Source of the DNA: Litorimonas haliclonae
Lineage (GTDB): Bacteria; Pseudomonadota; Alphaproteobacteria; Caulobacterales; Maricaulaceae
Length of the DNA: 64,000 nt
Assembly: GCF_965138505.1 (NCBI RefSeq)
Contig: NZ_CBCSCO010000002.1
Span: 582,533 to 646,532 of the forward strand
Reading direction: 5' to 3'
In this document: positions 51,855 through 60,771 of the stretch, piece by piece
Layout of the letters: every line of letters starts with the position of its first letter
Position numbering within the stretch: position 1 is the first letter of the stretch
Translations under genes and position numbers: made by a program
The notes under the pieces: model-generated
Database searches by the model: none
Told to the model about the DNA's origin: nothing
What the model saw: only the letters and a program-made list of their open reading frames with translations

Positions 51855-52287
51855 AATATTTTGTCCAGTTCGCAAAAAAATGTAGCAAAGACCCATAAGG
51901 TCTTGCGGCGTTGGGTCAAGACTAAACTGTGAAAGCCAATCTGGCCCCAAACCGCATGAAGCCTAATAGATGGTATCCTTTTTTTCTTTGTCAAGAAACT
52001 CCAAGGAAAGTCTTACTCTGGGCGGCAGAGAGGCACGTAAAATTTGAGCGCGTGGCTCAACACCAAATGTTTCAACGTACCTATTTCAATGAAAAAGAAT
52101 GGCGACAGGGGTGCCACCCTGTCGCCGATGCCCAAACCCCATTCGAAAGGAGACGAAATTTAGTTTAAGCTGTCCTAATTTGGAGGGAGTAAGGAGGAGA
52201 GTCAATTGTCTTCTCCTGCGTACTGCCGATAGATAAAAAGCGCTCGCGCCTTGTTCTTGCCGCTGTTTTTACCCATATTGACGGTCT
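51855..52287. other. Intergenic region between greA and gloB
   Basis: 433 bp without a convincing gene. It holds a perfect 10 bp hairpin at 52101-52126 (GGCGACAGGG arms, loop GTGCCA), with a T-rich stretch only on the minus strand, and a 24-codon frame from 52090 that spans it with no relatives I know. The rest contains a GGAGG-rich patch near 52180-52200 and the probable promoters. Confidence 0.4.
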
Positions 52288-53031
52288 ATGACAGATGTTT
52301 CCCCCAATCTCGAAATTACAATTTTTCCGTGCTTGTCAGATAATTACGGCATTTTACTTCTTGACAAATCGACGGGTCAGACGACCTCAATCGATAGTCC
52401 TGACGGTGAGGTCATTGCCGCGCAATGCGAGAAGCGGGGCTGGACCCTGACAGAGATATGGAACACTCATCATCATTGGGACCACACCGGAGGAAATCTC
52501 TTCCTGAAAGAAGAATACGACCTGACGATTACGGGTCCGGACATGATAGAGGGACGAATTCCAGGACTGGATAAAGGCGTCGGAGACGGCGATGAATTCG
52601 ACTTTGCAGGCCATAAAGTCTATGTCTGGCACACGCCCGGACACACCAAGGATCATATTGTCTTTTACGTGCCTGATGCAAATGCCGTCTTTGTTGGCGA
52701 CACATTATTTATCATGGGGTGTGGCCGTCTATTCGAAGGCACGCCCGCCCAAATGCGCTCAAGTCTGCAAAAGCTGGCAGAGCTTCCGCCCGAAACTAAA
52801 GTTTATTGCGCGCATGAATATACCCTGTCCAACGCCGCTTTTGCCCTAACGGTAGAGCCGGAAAACGAGGCTTTATTGGAGGCGATTAAATCTGCCACAT
52901 TAAAGCGTGAAAAAGGAGAGCCGACAGTTCCCGGCACAATTGAGCGGGAACTTGCGACAAATCCGTTTATGCGGGCAGAGAGTGATGAGGCGCTGGGAAA
53001 TATCCGCTCGGCCAAAGACAATTTCCAATAA
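52288..53031 (+). CDS. gloB: Hydroxyacylglutathione hydrolase (glyoxalase II)
   Basis: 247 residues. A metallo-beta-lactamase fold with THHHWDHTGG holding the metal ligands, then GHTKDHIVFY (His), FVGDTLFIMGCGRLFEGTPAQM (Asp) and CAHEYTLSNAAFAL (His). The C-terminal glutathione-binding domain ends NPFMRAESDEALGN. It hydrolyses S-lactoylglutathione in methylglyoxal detoxification. Confidence 0.95.
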   Translation: MTDVSPNLEITIFPCLSDNYGILLLDKSTGQTTSIDSPDGEVIAAQCEKRGWTLTEIWNTHHHWDHTGGNLFLKEEYDLTITGPDMIEGRIPGLDKGVGDGDEFDFAGHKVYVWHTPGHTKDHIVFYVPDANAVFVGDTLFIMGCGRLFEGTPAQMRSSLQKLAELPPETKVYCAHEYTLSNAAFALTVEPENEALLEAIKSATLKREKGEPTVPGTIERELATNPFMRAESDEALGNIRSAKDNFQ

Positions 53032-53107
53032 ATACAAGCCTTGAACATGAACAAGATGTGAACGTGACTTTCAGCCTGTGCCTATCTCCTATATGGTATG
53101 CATAGAT

Positions 53108-54817
53108 ATGGATAGAAAAACACACCTTCGGGCCGGATTTTTCGCTTCGGCGCTTTTGTTTACAACGTCGCTTGCCTCCTCGGGCTTTGCTGAAGAATAT
53201 CAATCTCTTCCCGACCTAAGCCCTGACGAAATTGCGCTCGATGTAAAACGTGAATTCAATAACAGAACCGGGCAAACAGAATTTATTGCTCCGACTTATG
53301 ACCCATTCGAGGAAGACCGCGCCATGGCGGGGTCTGTCAGCCTTAGATCCGTCTCTACGCCCGTCACGGCAATAGATGGAGAGGTTTTTACGAACGGCGT
53401 TATTCTAGATTTGGGGTTTTATTATAATTCACACAGTGATGATCCTTTTGATGTGCGTGGATTTACGGATGCTGCTTACCTCTCGGGGTCACTTGCGCCA
53501 GCCGTGCTACGCGACAATCGTGTTCTTGAATGCTCCCGCAACGTTCAAGACGTCATCTACGACCACAGCTATTATTACGCTCCGACATTTAGCTTAAATC
53601 TGTTTAGACCTAGCCGCTATTATGGCGGCTATCACCGCTATGGCCGTTTTGACCGACCCTATTGGCGCAGCCGGGGGCGCGGTTATGGAGGGCATTACGG
53701 CGGATGGAGCCGGGGCCGCTATGATGGCTATCGGGGCAGAGGCGGCAATTCTCGCCGAGATGATAGAGGTAGAGACAGAGATCGAGATCGTGACCAGGGT
53801 CGGGATGGCAGTAGAGATAGGGACAGAGATCGCGGCCATAGACACGATAACAATTCGAGAATAGCCGGACAAATAATACAGTCTGATCGCTCTGGTCGTA
53901 GCCGGGTGACTGTCGGGCAGGACCCCTTACGGGCAGAAAACCGGCGTGATAGATCAGACCGAGGCGACTCAGCCAATGACCGGAGCCGCGGCAATCGCGG
54001 CAATAGTTCACGGCAAAGAGACGCAGACCGGTCTGACGGAGGGGATAGAAATAGAGATCGCGGCAATCGGGGTCAGACTTCACGCGAAAACACCGTTATT
54101 CGCGCTGTGCCTAATCTTTCGCAAAGACGAGAGAAAGAGCCTCAAAGTCGAACACGTGCCATCCGCTCAGATAGAGGCCAAGTAAAAAATCCAAGCTCCC
54201 GGCGCGAAACCAGGTCTACACCTCGCCGACAAACACGGCCCGCGCCGACGCCCGCGGTTCGTTCAGTTCCGACGCGCAGCGCGCCTACATCTCGTTCAAG
54301 GCCCACCCGTTCAGCGCCGCCCAGCCGCGCAAGACCGCCTAAGCGTTCAGCGCCCAAAAGAGTTACGCCGCAAACGATAAAGGGTGGACATTCAGGCAAT
54401 AGCAAAGCCGTCTTGAAATTCTTCCAATTAGGAGACAGCTATTCCCGCGACGTTGTGAGGAATGTGGATGTCGATTGCGCACGGGAGGAAAAATTGAGTG
54501 TCTTCATTCCCGCAAATCGACTGGAGGCGGCCCGCTATGATGGTTTGACCATTTTAGCATTGGATGTGGAAGGCCGGGAATATCCAATTTTCGTGCCGCC
54601 AAATTATATTGAAGGTTTCAAGCAAGCTATTGGCGGGCGATATAATACGGGGTCAACTGTGACCGTCTCAAATCCGAAACCGGTGTATCGGTCAACTGAA
54701 CCGATACGGAGCCCGCGGCCTCTGAGAGATTTAGAGCCACAAAACTGCCCTGCTGGGACTGAGGCGCAGCCGGATGGAACCTGCATGATCGACGAGACTA
54801 ACCGTTATCCGCGATAA
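53108..54817 (+). CDS. Secreted Arg/Asp-rich low-complexity protein
   Basis: 569 residues from the ATG at 53108, which begins a good signal peptide (MDRKTHLRAGFFASALLFTTSLASSGFA-EE). A folded-looking part of about 130 residues is followed by a Gly/Tyr/Arg region, then about 150 residues of RDRDRD, RGNRGN and related repeats, an Arg/Pro/Ser section (PTRSAPTSRSRPTRSAPPSRARPPKR-like), and a C-terminal domain near 430-500 with VDCAREEKLSVFIPANRL. The charge pattern suggests binding to nucleic acid or acidic polymer outside the membrane. No family is recognised. Confidence 0.6.
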   Translation: MDRKTHLRAGFFASALLFTTSLASSGFAEEYQSLPDLSPDEIALDVKREFNNRTGQTEFIAPTYDPFEEDRAMAGSVSLRSVSTPVTAIDGEVFTNGVILDLGFYYNSHSDDPFDVRGFTDAAYLSGSLAPAVLRDNRVLECSRNVQDVIYDHSYYYAPTFSLNLFRPSRYYGGYHRYGRFDRPYWRSRGRGYGGHYGGWSRGRYDGYRGRGGNSRRDDRGRDRDRDRDQGRDGSRDRDRDRGHRHDNNSRIAGQIIQSDRSGRSRVTVGQDPLRAENRRDRSDRGDSANDRSRGNRGNSSRQRDADRSDGGDRNRDRGNRGQTSRENTVIRAVPNLSQRREKEPQSRTRAIRSDRGQVKNPSSRRETRSTPRRQTRPAPTPAVRSVPTRSAPTSRSRPTRSAPPSRARPPKRSAPKRVTPQTIKGGHSGNSKAVLKFFQLGDSYSRDVVRNVDVDCAREEKLSVFIPANRLEAARYDGLTILALDVEGREYPIFVPPNYIEGFKQAIGGRYNTGSTVTVSNPKPVYRSTEPIRSPRPLRDLEPQNCPAGTEAQPDGTCMIDETNRYPR

Positions 54818-54916
54818 GCGTTTCAAATCGGGACATTGTCTTACATCTTTTGAGACAGATTCCGGGTGACAGGGCCGACATGATCGGAAAATGTCATTAA
54901 AAATTCGCTTTTTAAA

Positions 54917-54933
54917 CTGGCACACCTATTGCA
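54917..54933 (+). promoter_or_regulatory. Predicted sigma-54 (RpoN) promoter
   Basis: CTGGCACACCTATTGCA contains GG, ten bases and GC at the -24/-12 spacing, with TGGCAC and TTGCA as in the RpoN consensus. The start would be near 54943. An enhancer-binding protein would be needed; no candidate site was identified upstream. Confidence 0.6.
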
Positions 54934-54942
54934 AAAGTAACT

Positions 54943-55062
54943 CTGAATATTGAAGATATGTTCTTCAAGGTTCCTACGGAACAACTTGACGCTCCCACGC
55001 AAGTTTTTCGATGCTAGTCATGATCTTCGCCCGGTTATCTTTGGATAGCCGGGTTTTTCTTT
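54943..55062 (+). ncRNA. Candidate sigma-54-driven small RNA or leader
   Basis: Between the RpoN-like promoter and a T-run terminator lie about 115 bases with hairpins TTGAAGA/TCTTCAA, GTTCC/GGAAC, and CTTG.CG/CGCAAG followed by TTTTT, then the CCCGG...CCGGG terminator hairpin at 55029-55058. It could be an RNA of 70-120 nt. A 19-codon frame (MFFKVPTEQLDAPTQVFRC, from 54958) lies inside it, so a leader peptide and attenuation for the acyl-CoA synthetase gene downstream is the alternative. Confidence 0.42.
55029..55060 (+). terminator. Rho-independent terminator
   Basis: CCCGG-TTATC-TTTG-GATAG-CCGGG followed by TTTTTCTTTG. It would end the small-RNA candidate. Confidence 0.8.
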
Positions 55063-55177
55063 GACTAATGTGCTTTGCTTTCTAACACCTGCTTGACCCC
55101 ATAGACCCTGTCTTTATTGTTCCTCGAGATCACTAAATAAACAGGCAAATAAAACAGCCTGAATAGCGGGAATTGTC

Positions 55178-56971
55178 ATGGGATTTATCTCTACCATTAA
55201 AAGGGAAGTCGATTATCTGAGCGGATTGCTTCGTATGTTGCGGTCTGTGAAAGAGGTTGATGCTGAGAGTAATCATCTGATTGCCGATGAGCTAGAAAGG
55301 CGGGTCGATCAATTTGGGCCGAATACAGCCTTTATCGAAGATGATCGAGAATGGACGTATGACGAGTTCGAAGACTACGCCAATAAGGTAGCGGGATGGG
55401 CAAAGGCGCAAGGATTAAAGGCAAATGATACGGTCGCAGTTTTTGTTCGTAACCGTTTGGAATATGTTGCCCTTTGGTTTGGGCTGTCAAAGATTGGGGT
55501 CGTTCCGGCGCTTTTAAATTTCCAGCTCTCCGGTGCGGCATTGGCGCATTGCGTCAATATTTCTGACGCCAAACATATGATTTTAGATCACGAAATGGCT
55601 GATCAATGGGCCGCCGCCGAAGACGATGTTACAGTTGATATTACAGTTTGGGCCGCGTTCGGTGAAGTGACGGACTACCGCACTTTTGACGAGGCTTTGA
55701 CTGATATTGTTCCAAACCGTCCGCCGAAATCCGGTCGCAAAGGCCTCAAAGCCGGAGGGCAGGCCATAAAAATGTTCACTTCTGGCACAACGGGAATGCC
55801 GAAAGCGGCGAAAGTCACACATGTTCGGGCGCAGAATTACCTTCGCGGTATTGGGACAGGCGCAAAGTCCGGCCCCAAAGACCGTATGATGATGGTTCTG
55901 CCGCTTTATCACGCGACAGGCGGCTTGGTCGGTATTGGCTGTGCTCTGACACATGGCGGAGCCGTTATTGTTCAAGCCCGATTCTCGGCGACGAAGTTCT
56001 GGGACGAAGCCGTTCGGCACGGAGCGACGCAATTTACGTATGTCGGAGAACTCTGCCGGTTTTTATTATCTACTCCGGCTCATCCGTTGGAACGGCAACA
56101 TAAAATTCGTTGGGCGATAGGTAACGGCCTGCGTAAAGATGTCTGGGAAGGGTTTACTCAACGCTTTAATATTCCGCACATTATCGAATTTTATGGGGCG
56201 ACCGAAGGCAATGTTAGCCTGATAAATGTCGACGGCCCGCCCGGCGCTGTCGGACGCGTCCCGGACTATCTGAAATTCAAATTCAACATTGATATTATCC
56301 GTTTTGACGTGGACACCGAAGAAAATCCCCGAGGCGCGGACGGATTCTGCATTCGGGCTGATGTCGATGAAATCGGAGAAGTGATTGGCGAAATAAGAAC
56401 TGATGATGCCCGCTTCCGCTTTGACGGCTATCAGAATGAAAGCGCGACTAAGAAAAAGATTTTGCGCAATGTCTTTAAAAAAGATGATGCGTGGTTCAGA
56501 ACCGGCGATTTGATGAAGCGAGATAAGCTCGGCTATTACTACTTCATGGACCGTGTCGGCGATACTTATCGCTGGAAGGCGGAAAATGTGGCTACTGGAG
56601 AGGTGGCTTCTATCTTGTCTAAATATGAAGGCGTCACCCAAGCCAATGTCTATGGCGTTGAGGTGCCGGGCTATGACGGCCGCGCCGGCATGGCGGCTAT
56701 TGTTTCGGAGAAAGAACCCGATTTGAAAAAGCTCATGGAGCTTTTAAAGACGGAGCTTCCGGCTTTTGCACAGCCTGTTTTTCTGCGTTTATCAAAAGAA
56801 TCCGATACAACGAGTACTTTTAAATTCAAGAAAACCAATCTTGTGAAAGCGGGGTATGACCCGGCCAACATTTCTGAACCTCTTTTTTACGCGGATTCAA
56901 AAAGTGGTCAGTTTAAAAAGCTGGACAAGGCGGCATTCAAGAAAATTAATTCCGGGGATATCCGGCTGTAA
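55178..56971 (+). CDS. Long-chain/very-long-chain acyl-CoA synthetase (FATP type)
   Basis: 597 residues of the AMP-forming ligase superfamily. The phosphate loop is TSGTTGMPKAAK, the A5-like motif FYGATEGN, the A8 region WFRTGDLMKRDKLGYYYFMDRVGDTYRWKAENVATGEV and the final DTTSTFKFKKTNLVKAGY; these residues resemble the FATP/ACSVL group. It activates fatty acids as CoA thioesters. Upstream lies a 360 bp gap with a sigma-54-type promoter and terminator-bounded transcript candidate. It is followed after 3 bp by a DUF924 gene. Confidence 0.9.
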   Translation: MGFISTIKREVDYLSGLLRMLRSVKEVDAESNHLIADELERRVDQFGPNTAFIEDDREWTYDEFEDYANKVAGWAKAQGLKANDTVAVFVRNRLEYVALWFGLSKIGVVPALLNFQLSGAALAHCVNISDAKHMILDHEMADQWAAAEDDVTVDITVWAAFGEVTDYRTFDEALTDIVPNRPPKSGRKGLKAGGQAIKMFTSGTTGMPKAAKVTHVRAQNYLRGIGTGAKSGPKDRMMMVLPLYHATGGLVGIGCALTHGGAVIVQARFSATKFWDEAVRHGATQFTYVGELCRFLLSTPAHPLERQHKIRWAIGNGLRKDVWEGFTQRFNIPHIIEFYGATEGNVSLINVDGPPGAVGRVPDYLKFKFNIDIIRFDVDTEENPRGADGFCIRADVDEIGEVIGEIRTDDARFRFDGYQNESATKKKILRNVFKKDDAWFRTGDLMKRDKLGYYYFMDRVGDTYRWKAENVATGEVASILSKYEGVTQANVYGVEVPGYDGRAGMAAIVSEKEPDLKKLMELLKTELPAFAQPVFLRLSKESDTTSTFKFKKTNLVKAGYDPANISEPLFYADSKSGQFKKLDKAAFKKINSGDIRL

Positions 56972-56974
56972 GTC

Positions 56975-57532
56975 ATGAAAAATCCTGATGATATTCTCTC
57001 TTTTTGGTTTGAGGAGACGCCAAAAAAACACTGGTTTCAGGCGACCTCTGCCTTTGATGCGGAAATTCGCCAGCGTTTTGAAATGACGGGAACTCAACTG
57101 GCCGCCTCTCTGTCTGCTCAAAAGACTCATGAATGGGAAGCGAAAGTGGAAAGCTCTCTTGCTCTCATTATCGCTCTCGATCAGTTCCCTCGTAATATGT
57201 ATCGCGACACGCCGGGGGCGTTTGCCTGGGACGGCCATGCCTTGGGCGCAGCGGAACGCATGACGGAAAAAGGGTGGGATTTGAAAATAGATCAGAGCCG
57301 CCGCGCCTTTGTCTATATGCCGTTCATGCATTCCGAGGATATGGCGGCCCAGAATAAATGTGTCTCTCTTTGCGACTCTCGTCTGGAGGATGACAATACC
57401 CTGCATCACGCGAAAGAGCATCGTAAGCTCATCGAGCGGTTTGGTCGTTTTCCGCACCGCAACTCTATTTTGAAACGCGAAAGCACAGCCGAGGAAAAAC
57501 AGTTTTTGGCTAAGGGCGGATATTCACCGTGA
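56975..57532 (+). CDS. DUF924-family protein
   Basis: 185 residues with the DUF924 pattern: DDILSFWFEETPKKHWF, ALIIALDQFPRNMYRDTPGAFAWD, AFVYMPFMHSEDMAAQ and ERFGRFPHRNSILKRESTAEEKQFL. A helical fold, of unknown function, often beside lipid or redox genes. It starts 3 bp after the acyl-CoA synthetase stop (TAA GTC ATG) and probably shares its transcript. Confidence 0.9.
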   Translation: MKNPDDILSFWFEETPKKHWFQATSAFDAEIRQRFEMTGTQLAASLSAQKTHEWEAKVESSLALIIALDQFPRNMYRDTPGAFAWDGHALGAAERMTEKGWDLKIDQSRRAFVYMPFMHSEDMAAQNKCVSLCDSRLEDDNTLHHAKEHRKLIERFGRFPHRNSILKRESTAEEKQFLAKGGYSP

Positions 57533-57630
57533 TGACGGGCGAAAACGTACAGAGTTGCAATGCCTTACAAAATCACAATCTATGCGAAACGCCGCTAGGC
57601 CTCTTGTCTCCTCTTCGGTATAGCTAACCT

Positions 57631-58599
57631 ATGTTCAGTCCCAAAGAATTTGCTGATAATTTTCGCGAAAGGTTCGAACGCCTCAAATTCGATCCTGACA
57701 AGATATATTCCATTCACAATAATATCCGCCGGCTGACCAATCAATTCGACCATCCCGGGCCGAAGATGCAGGATATTCTGGATTTTAATGTGCCGGGGGA
57801 GAGCTGCGATGTACCCGTCCGGCTTTATATTCCGTTCGGCGCAGAGGATGTGGCGGGGCCGACCCTGATTTATTTACATGGCGGCGGGTTTGTTACCTGT
57901 TCTATAGAGAGCCATGAAGCGATCGCCCTGCGAATTGCCAATGGGGCGAATATGCGCGTGCTATCGGTGGATTACCGTCTCGCGCCGGAATATCCTTACC
58001 CGGCAGGTCCGATAGATTGCGAAACCGTGTTGAAATGGGCTTTGTCCGGAAGCGGTAAAGATGCATATGGGATTGACCCCGCGGCACTTTCTATTGGCGG
58101 GGATAGCGCTGGCGGCAATATGAGCGCCTATCTGGCACAGAAGTATCGTAATGATCTTCACGCCCAGATCCTGCTTTATCCGCTGATGCAGCTCACAGAT
58201 TTCAAGCCGCCCAAACCCGGCCCGCAGGACTGGCTGCAATTTGGCTTTATGGCTCTTAAATTTATAAATGAACATTATGTGGCGGGAGCAAACGCGAATG
58301 AAACTCGCTTGTCGCCGTTATTTGAGAAGAACCTTCGCGGCCTTCCGCCGGCATATGTGCTGACTTGCGGACTCGATCCGCTGCGCGATGAAGGCAAGCT
58401 TTATGCTGACAACATGTCGTGCCATGGCGTCAAGGTGAAATATCACCATGAGAAGGCCATGCCGCATGGATTTTTGAACTTTTCGCGCGTGTTCCCAAAG
58501 GGACGCACAATTCCTCTGGATGTAGCAGAATTTATCCGTACTTACGCTTTTAATACTCCTGTTAAATCTATCACCGAAATGGCGGGAGAAGCCGTATAG
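57631..58599 (+). CDS. HSL-type alpha/beta hydrolase (esterase/lipase)
   Basis: 322 residues. The oxyanion motif LIYLHGGGF and nucleophile elbow GGDSAGGNMSAYLA define the hormone-sensitive-lipase family; the acid and histidine lie in GLDPLRDEGKLYAD and MPHGFLNF. It hydrolyses acyl or aromatic esters in the cytoplasm. The end of its frame overlaps the likely start of the SelO gene, and the upstream gap of about 100 bp has no clear promoter. Confidence 0.9.
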   Translation: MFSPKEFADNFRERFERLKFDPDKIYSIHNNIRRLTNQFDHPGPKMQDILDFNVPGESCDVPVRLYIPFGAEDVAGPTLIYLHGGGFVTCSIESHEAIALRIANGANMRVLSVDYRLAPEYPYPAGPIDCETVLKWALSGSGKDAYGIDPAALSIGGDSAGGNMSAYLAQKYRNDLHAQILLYPLMQLTDFKPPKPGPQDWLQFGFMALKFINEHYVAGANANETRLSPLFEKNLRGLPPAYVLTCGLDPLRDEGKLYADNMSCHGVKVKYHHEKAMPHGFLNFSRVFPKGRTIPLDVAEFIRTYAFNTPVKSITEMAGEAV

Positions 58600-59918
58600 C
58601 TTACCGTCCTGCCACTGCGATTTATGAGCTGGGTGAGAGGTTTTACGACCCTGTTAAACCCGCTGATTTTCCAAAGACAGTCCTGCGATATGCAGATAGG
58701 CCCTTAGCGGAAGGCCTTGGTTTGCCTCAAAAAGAAGAGGACTGGATTGCCCATTTTGGACGGTTTGAGCCTCTACCGGATAATCTGAGCGAGCCTTTGG
58801 CCATGCGCTACCATGGCCATCAATTCCGGCATTATAATTCTGACCTGGGAGACGGGCGCGGCTTTCTCTATGCGCAGCTTTATGACGCGCAGGGGAAGCT
58901 TTTGGATCTTGGTACAAAGGGCTCCGGACAAACGCCTTATTCCCGGCGCGGGGATGGGCGGCTCACCCTTTTGGGCGGCGTCCGAGAAGTGCTCGCCACA
59001 CGCTATCTGGAGCATTTAGGGGTTAATACCTCTCGCAGTCTCAGCCTGATTGAGACGGGCGAAGAGCTCATACGCGGGGATGAGCCGTCCCCAACTCGTT
59101 CGGCAGTTTTGGTGCGCTGCAATCACAGTCACATTCGGTTTGGCACATTTCAACGCCATGCCTTTTTTACAGACCGGGAGGCGATTGAAAACCTCATTCA
59201 ATATTGCCTCAAACATTTTTATCCGGACGCGCAAGACGGCGCGGAATTATTGGAACAGGTTTGTTTGAAAAGTGCGGACATGGTCGCCGGGTGGATGGCG
59301 GCCGGCTTTGTTCATGGCGTGATGAATACGGATAATATGAATATTACCGGAGAGAGTTTTGATTATGGCCCCTACCGTTTTCTCCCGACTTTGAAATCCG
59401 GCATGACGGCGGCCTATTTCGACCATAATGGACTTTACGCTTTCGCCCGGCAACCTGAGTCCATGTATTGGAATCTTGCGCAATTGGCGCAAAGCCTGTC
59501 TCTGGTGACAGAGGATCAAAGTCTTTTAAAGTCTCTCGAAAGCTTTGCGCCGGCTTATCAAACAGCCCTTCGGGATCATGTGTTTCGCCGCTTAGCGCTG
59601 AGGCCCAAAGGTTTGGAGGCGGATACAGAGTTCGTCCTTTCCACATTTCGCCTACTGGAGGAGAGCCAAGTGAGCTGGCCGCATTTCTGGCATGACTGGC
59701 AGGGAGGCGCTTCTGACAAAGAGATTTACGGCGCAGCTTTTAACGATTGGCGAGAAGACTATAGCCGTTATGAAACTGTGTTAGAGCCGCCGAAAGAAGA
59801 GGGCCCAGCGACGCTGATTTACGAAGAAATCGGAGAATTATGGGAACCAATTGCGACCCGTGACGATTGGAGTTTATTAGAGGGCAAGCTGAACGGCTTT
59901 AAGCGGACATCATTGTAA
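58596..59918 (+). CDS. selO: SelO (YdiU) protein adenylyltransferase, short type, start uncertain
   Basis: About 441 residues. Conserved SelO sequence starts at residue 2: AYRPATAIYELGERFYDPVKPADFPKTVLRYADRP, followed by RYHGHQF, GDGRGFL, GTKGSGQTPYSR-x-GDGR, ETGEELIRGDEPSPTRSAVLVR and a MNTDNMNITGESFDYGPYRF catalytic segment. The frame has no ATG, GTG or TTG before residue 43 (TTG at 58722), yet the missing region is conserved. An AUA at 58596 sits 7-8 bases after GGGAG and would begin IAYRP; it is the best candidate. SelO proteins AMPylate substrates involved in redox balance. The last 90 residues match the shorter family type. Confidence 0.8.
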   Translation: MAYRPATAIYELGERFYDPVKPADFPKTVLRYADRPLAEGLGLPQKEEDWIAHFGRFEPLPDNLSEPLAMRYHGHQFRHYNSDLGDGRGFLYAQLYDAQGKLLDLGTKGSGQTPYSRRGDGRLTLLGGVREVLATRYLEHLGVNTSRSLSLIETGEELIRGDEPSPTRSAVLVRCNHSHIRFGTFQRHAFFTDREAIENLIQYCLKHFYPDAQDGAELLEQVCLKSADMVAGWMAAGFVHGVMNTDNMNITGESFDYGPYRFLPTLKSGMTAAYFDHNGLYAFARQPESMYWNLAQLAQSLSLVTEDQSLLKSLESFAPAYQTALRDHVFRRLALRPKGLEADTEFVLSTFRLLEESQVSWPHFWHDWQGGASDKEIYGAAFNDWREDYSRYETVLEPPKEEGPATLIYEEIGELWEPIATRDDWSLLEGKLNGFKRTSL

Positions 59919-59983
59919 TGGAACGAATGAGCACACCCCGATAGAGCCGTTTGGCCGTAATTTAATCAATCAGGAGAGACATT

Positions 59984-60766
59984 ATGACGACTATGAAATA
60001 TTTTTATACGACGACGGCGCTCATTGCGGCGACTGCCCTTATTGGGTGTGCCGATGGCGATCAAACGGCTGAACAGGTGAAGGAGTCAGCAACGGCGGCA
60101 GCGCAAGAAACCAAAACGGCTGTTGCCTCGGCTACCGAGTCTGCCAAAAGCGCAACGGAAAAAGTTGTTGCTGATATGAAAGGTAAAATGGATGATCCCG
60201 GCGCCGATTTGTCCGACCTTCCTTCAGGGACCTATACTGAGGATCAAGGCCATGCTTATATTGCCTTTAGCTATTCCCATCAGGGTTATTCCGAGCCAAT
60301 CCTGAGGTGGGGCGAAACAGATGCCACGATTGTTTTCGATAATGAAAATCCGGAAGCGTCGACTTTGAATGTAACTATTCCCGTGGAGTCTATTGATAGC
60401 GGCGTCGAAAAGTTTGACGAGCATTTGTTGAGCGCGGATTTCTTTGAAGCTGAAACTTATCCGACGATTACGTTCACCAGTACCGACGTTGAACAGGCGT
60501 TGTTGGGGTCCGGGTCTGTCACAGGAGATTTGACCATTAAAGAAGTTACGAAACCCGTGACATTCAAAGGAAAAGTGACCAAGGTTGGTAAGAATTTCCA
60601 ATCGGGAGTTGATATGTTTGGTATCTCAGCGACGGGACACATTAAACGATCTGATTTCGGGGTGGATGCTTATACGCCAAATGTTGGTGATGACGTCGAA
60701 ATTACAATCGAGATGGAATTTGCGAAAGAAGGCACAGCTGAAACAGAAGCGGATCCAGAGCAATAA
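59984..60766 (+). CDS. YceI-family lipoprotein
   Basis: 260 residues. A lipoprotein signal ends ALIGC-ADGD (cysteine 22), followed by an alanine-rich spacer, and a YceI domain from about residue 75: Y-x-x-D-x-x-H-A-Y-I-A-F-S-Y-S-H, V-E-S-I-D-S-G-V-E-K-F-D-E-H-L, FFEAETYPTITFTSTDV, VTGDLTIKEVTKPVTFKG and SDFGVDAYTPNVGDDVEITIE. YceI proteins are lipocalin-like and bind isoprenoid-type lipids; in many genomes they pair with cytochrome b561, as here. GGAGA precedes the ATG. Confidence 0.9.
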   Translation: MTTMKYFYTTTALIAATALIGCADGDQTAEQVKESATAAAQETKTAVASATESAKSATEKVVADMKGKMDDPGADLSDLPSGTYTEDQGHAYIAFSYSHQGYSEPILRWGETDATIVFDNENPEASTLNVTIPVESIDSGVEKFDEHLLSADFFEAETYPTITFTSTDVEQALLGSGSVTGDLTIKEVTKPVTFKGKVTKVGKNFQSGVDMFGISATGHIKRSDFGVDAYTPNVGDDVEITIEMEFAKEGTAETEADPEQ

Positions 60767-60771
60767 AAACT

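Noticed and set aside
52090..52164. 24-codon frame across a perfect hairpin upstream of gloB
   Set aside because: No ribosome site and no recognisable peptide; the hairpin alone has no T-run on that strand.
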